DNA of 7,043 nt from an uncultured Anaerovibrio sp. (GTDB lineage Bacteria > Bacillota > Negativicutes > Selenomonadales > Selenomonadaceae): NCBI GenBank assembly GCA_934196075.1, contig CAKPVW010000072.1, positions 1 to 7,043 on the forward strand, in the 5' to 3' direction. Under the pieces are notes generated by a model. The model made no database searches, was not told the origin of the DNA, and saw nothing but the letters and a program-made list of their open reading frames with translations. Of the stretch, positions 6,879 to 7,043 are shown one piece after another (the first letter of the stretch is position 1; each line of letters starts with the position of its first letter). The position numbers and the translations under genes are program-made.

Positions 6879-7043
6879 TTACTCTACATCTACTGGCTCG
6901 ATATTCCAAATATCCTCTGCATACTGGGCGATGGTACGGTCAGAGGAGAAAATACCGGAGTTAGCAATATTGATAGCGCAGGAACGGAGCCATGCGTTAT
7001 GATCCTGATAACGACGAACAATTTCCTCATGAGCTTCAATATA
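6879..7043 (-). CDS. glgP: Glycogen/starch phosphorylase, C-terminal end only (5' part outside window)
   Basis: Glycogen phosphorylase (GT35, pyridoxal-phosphate dependent) releases glucose-1-phosphate from alpha-1,4-glucan ends. Only the last 54 codons and the TAA stop (6879-6881) are in the window. The translation ends with ANSGIFSSDRTIAQYAEDIW followed by NIEPVDVE. The SDRTI-x-x-YA-x-x-IW pattern is the conserved C-terminal signature of GlgP. The phosphate- and cofactor-binding residues lie upstream, outside the window. It is followed after 29 bp by glgB in the same direction. The identification rests on this short stretch and on the gene context, and a closely related maltodextrin phosphorylase cannot be excluded. 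Confidence 0.88.
   Translation of the reverse strand, partial: YIEAHEEIVRRYQDHNAWLRSCAINIANSGIFSSDRTIAQYAEDIWNIEPVDVE

Overview
This window is a bacterial glycogen-metabolism locus, with all recognised genes on the minus strand. In transcription order (right to left) they are: the last 54 codons of a glycogen phosphorylase (glgP); a complete glycogen branching enzyme (glgB); a complete glycogen synthase (glgA); a rho-independent terminator; a separate promoter; and a large gene, cut by the left edge, encoding an alpha-amylase-type GH13 enzyme fused in frame to a GH77 4-alpha-glucanotransferase (MalQ / amylomaltase).

The source looks like an anaerobic Firmicutes-type bacterium. My best guess is the Negativicutes (Selenomonas, Megamonas or Mitsuokella relatives), where I recall single-chain GH13-GH77 proteins beside glg genes. 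This is recalled family knowledge, not a search result. The sigma-A-like promoter and strong AGGAGG-type ribosome binding sites fit that group.

Layout: 6879-7043 glgP 3' end; 29-bp gap with the glgB ribosome binding site; 4594-6849 glgB; 67-bp gap with the glgA ribosome binding site; 3057-4526 glgA; 2862-3056 intergenic, holding the glgA terminator and the promoter, leader and ribosome binding site of the next gene; 1-2861 GH13-GH77 fusion, 953 codons visible. No RNA genes, CRISPR arrays or mobile elements were seen.

Working together, GlgA extends alpha-1,4 chains from ADP-glucose, GlgB adds alpha-1,6 branches, GlgP phosphorolyses chains to glucose-1-phosphate, and the fusion enzyme would hydrolyse and re-join maltooligosaccharides or limit dextrins. 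The terminator and promoter between glgA and the fusion gene suggest the remodelling enzyme can be expressed separately from the glgP-glgB-glgA unit.

The most unusual item is the C-terminus of GlgB. After a normal branching enzyme of about 633 residues comes a tail of about 118 residues rich in Lys, Ala and Thr, resembling histone H1 tails and ending in an AT-hook-like RRGRPP motif. Such tails are associated with nucleic-acid binding and are unexpected on a glycogen enzyme.
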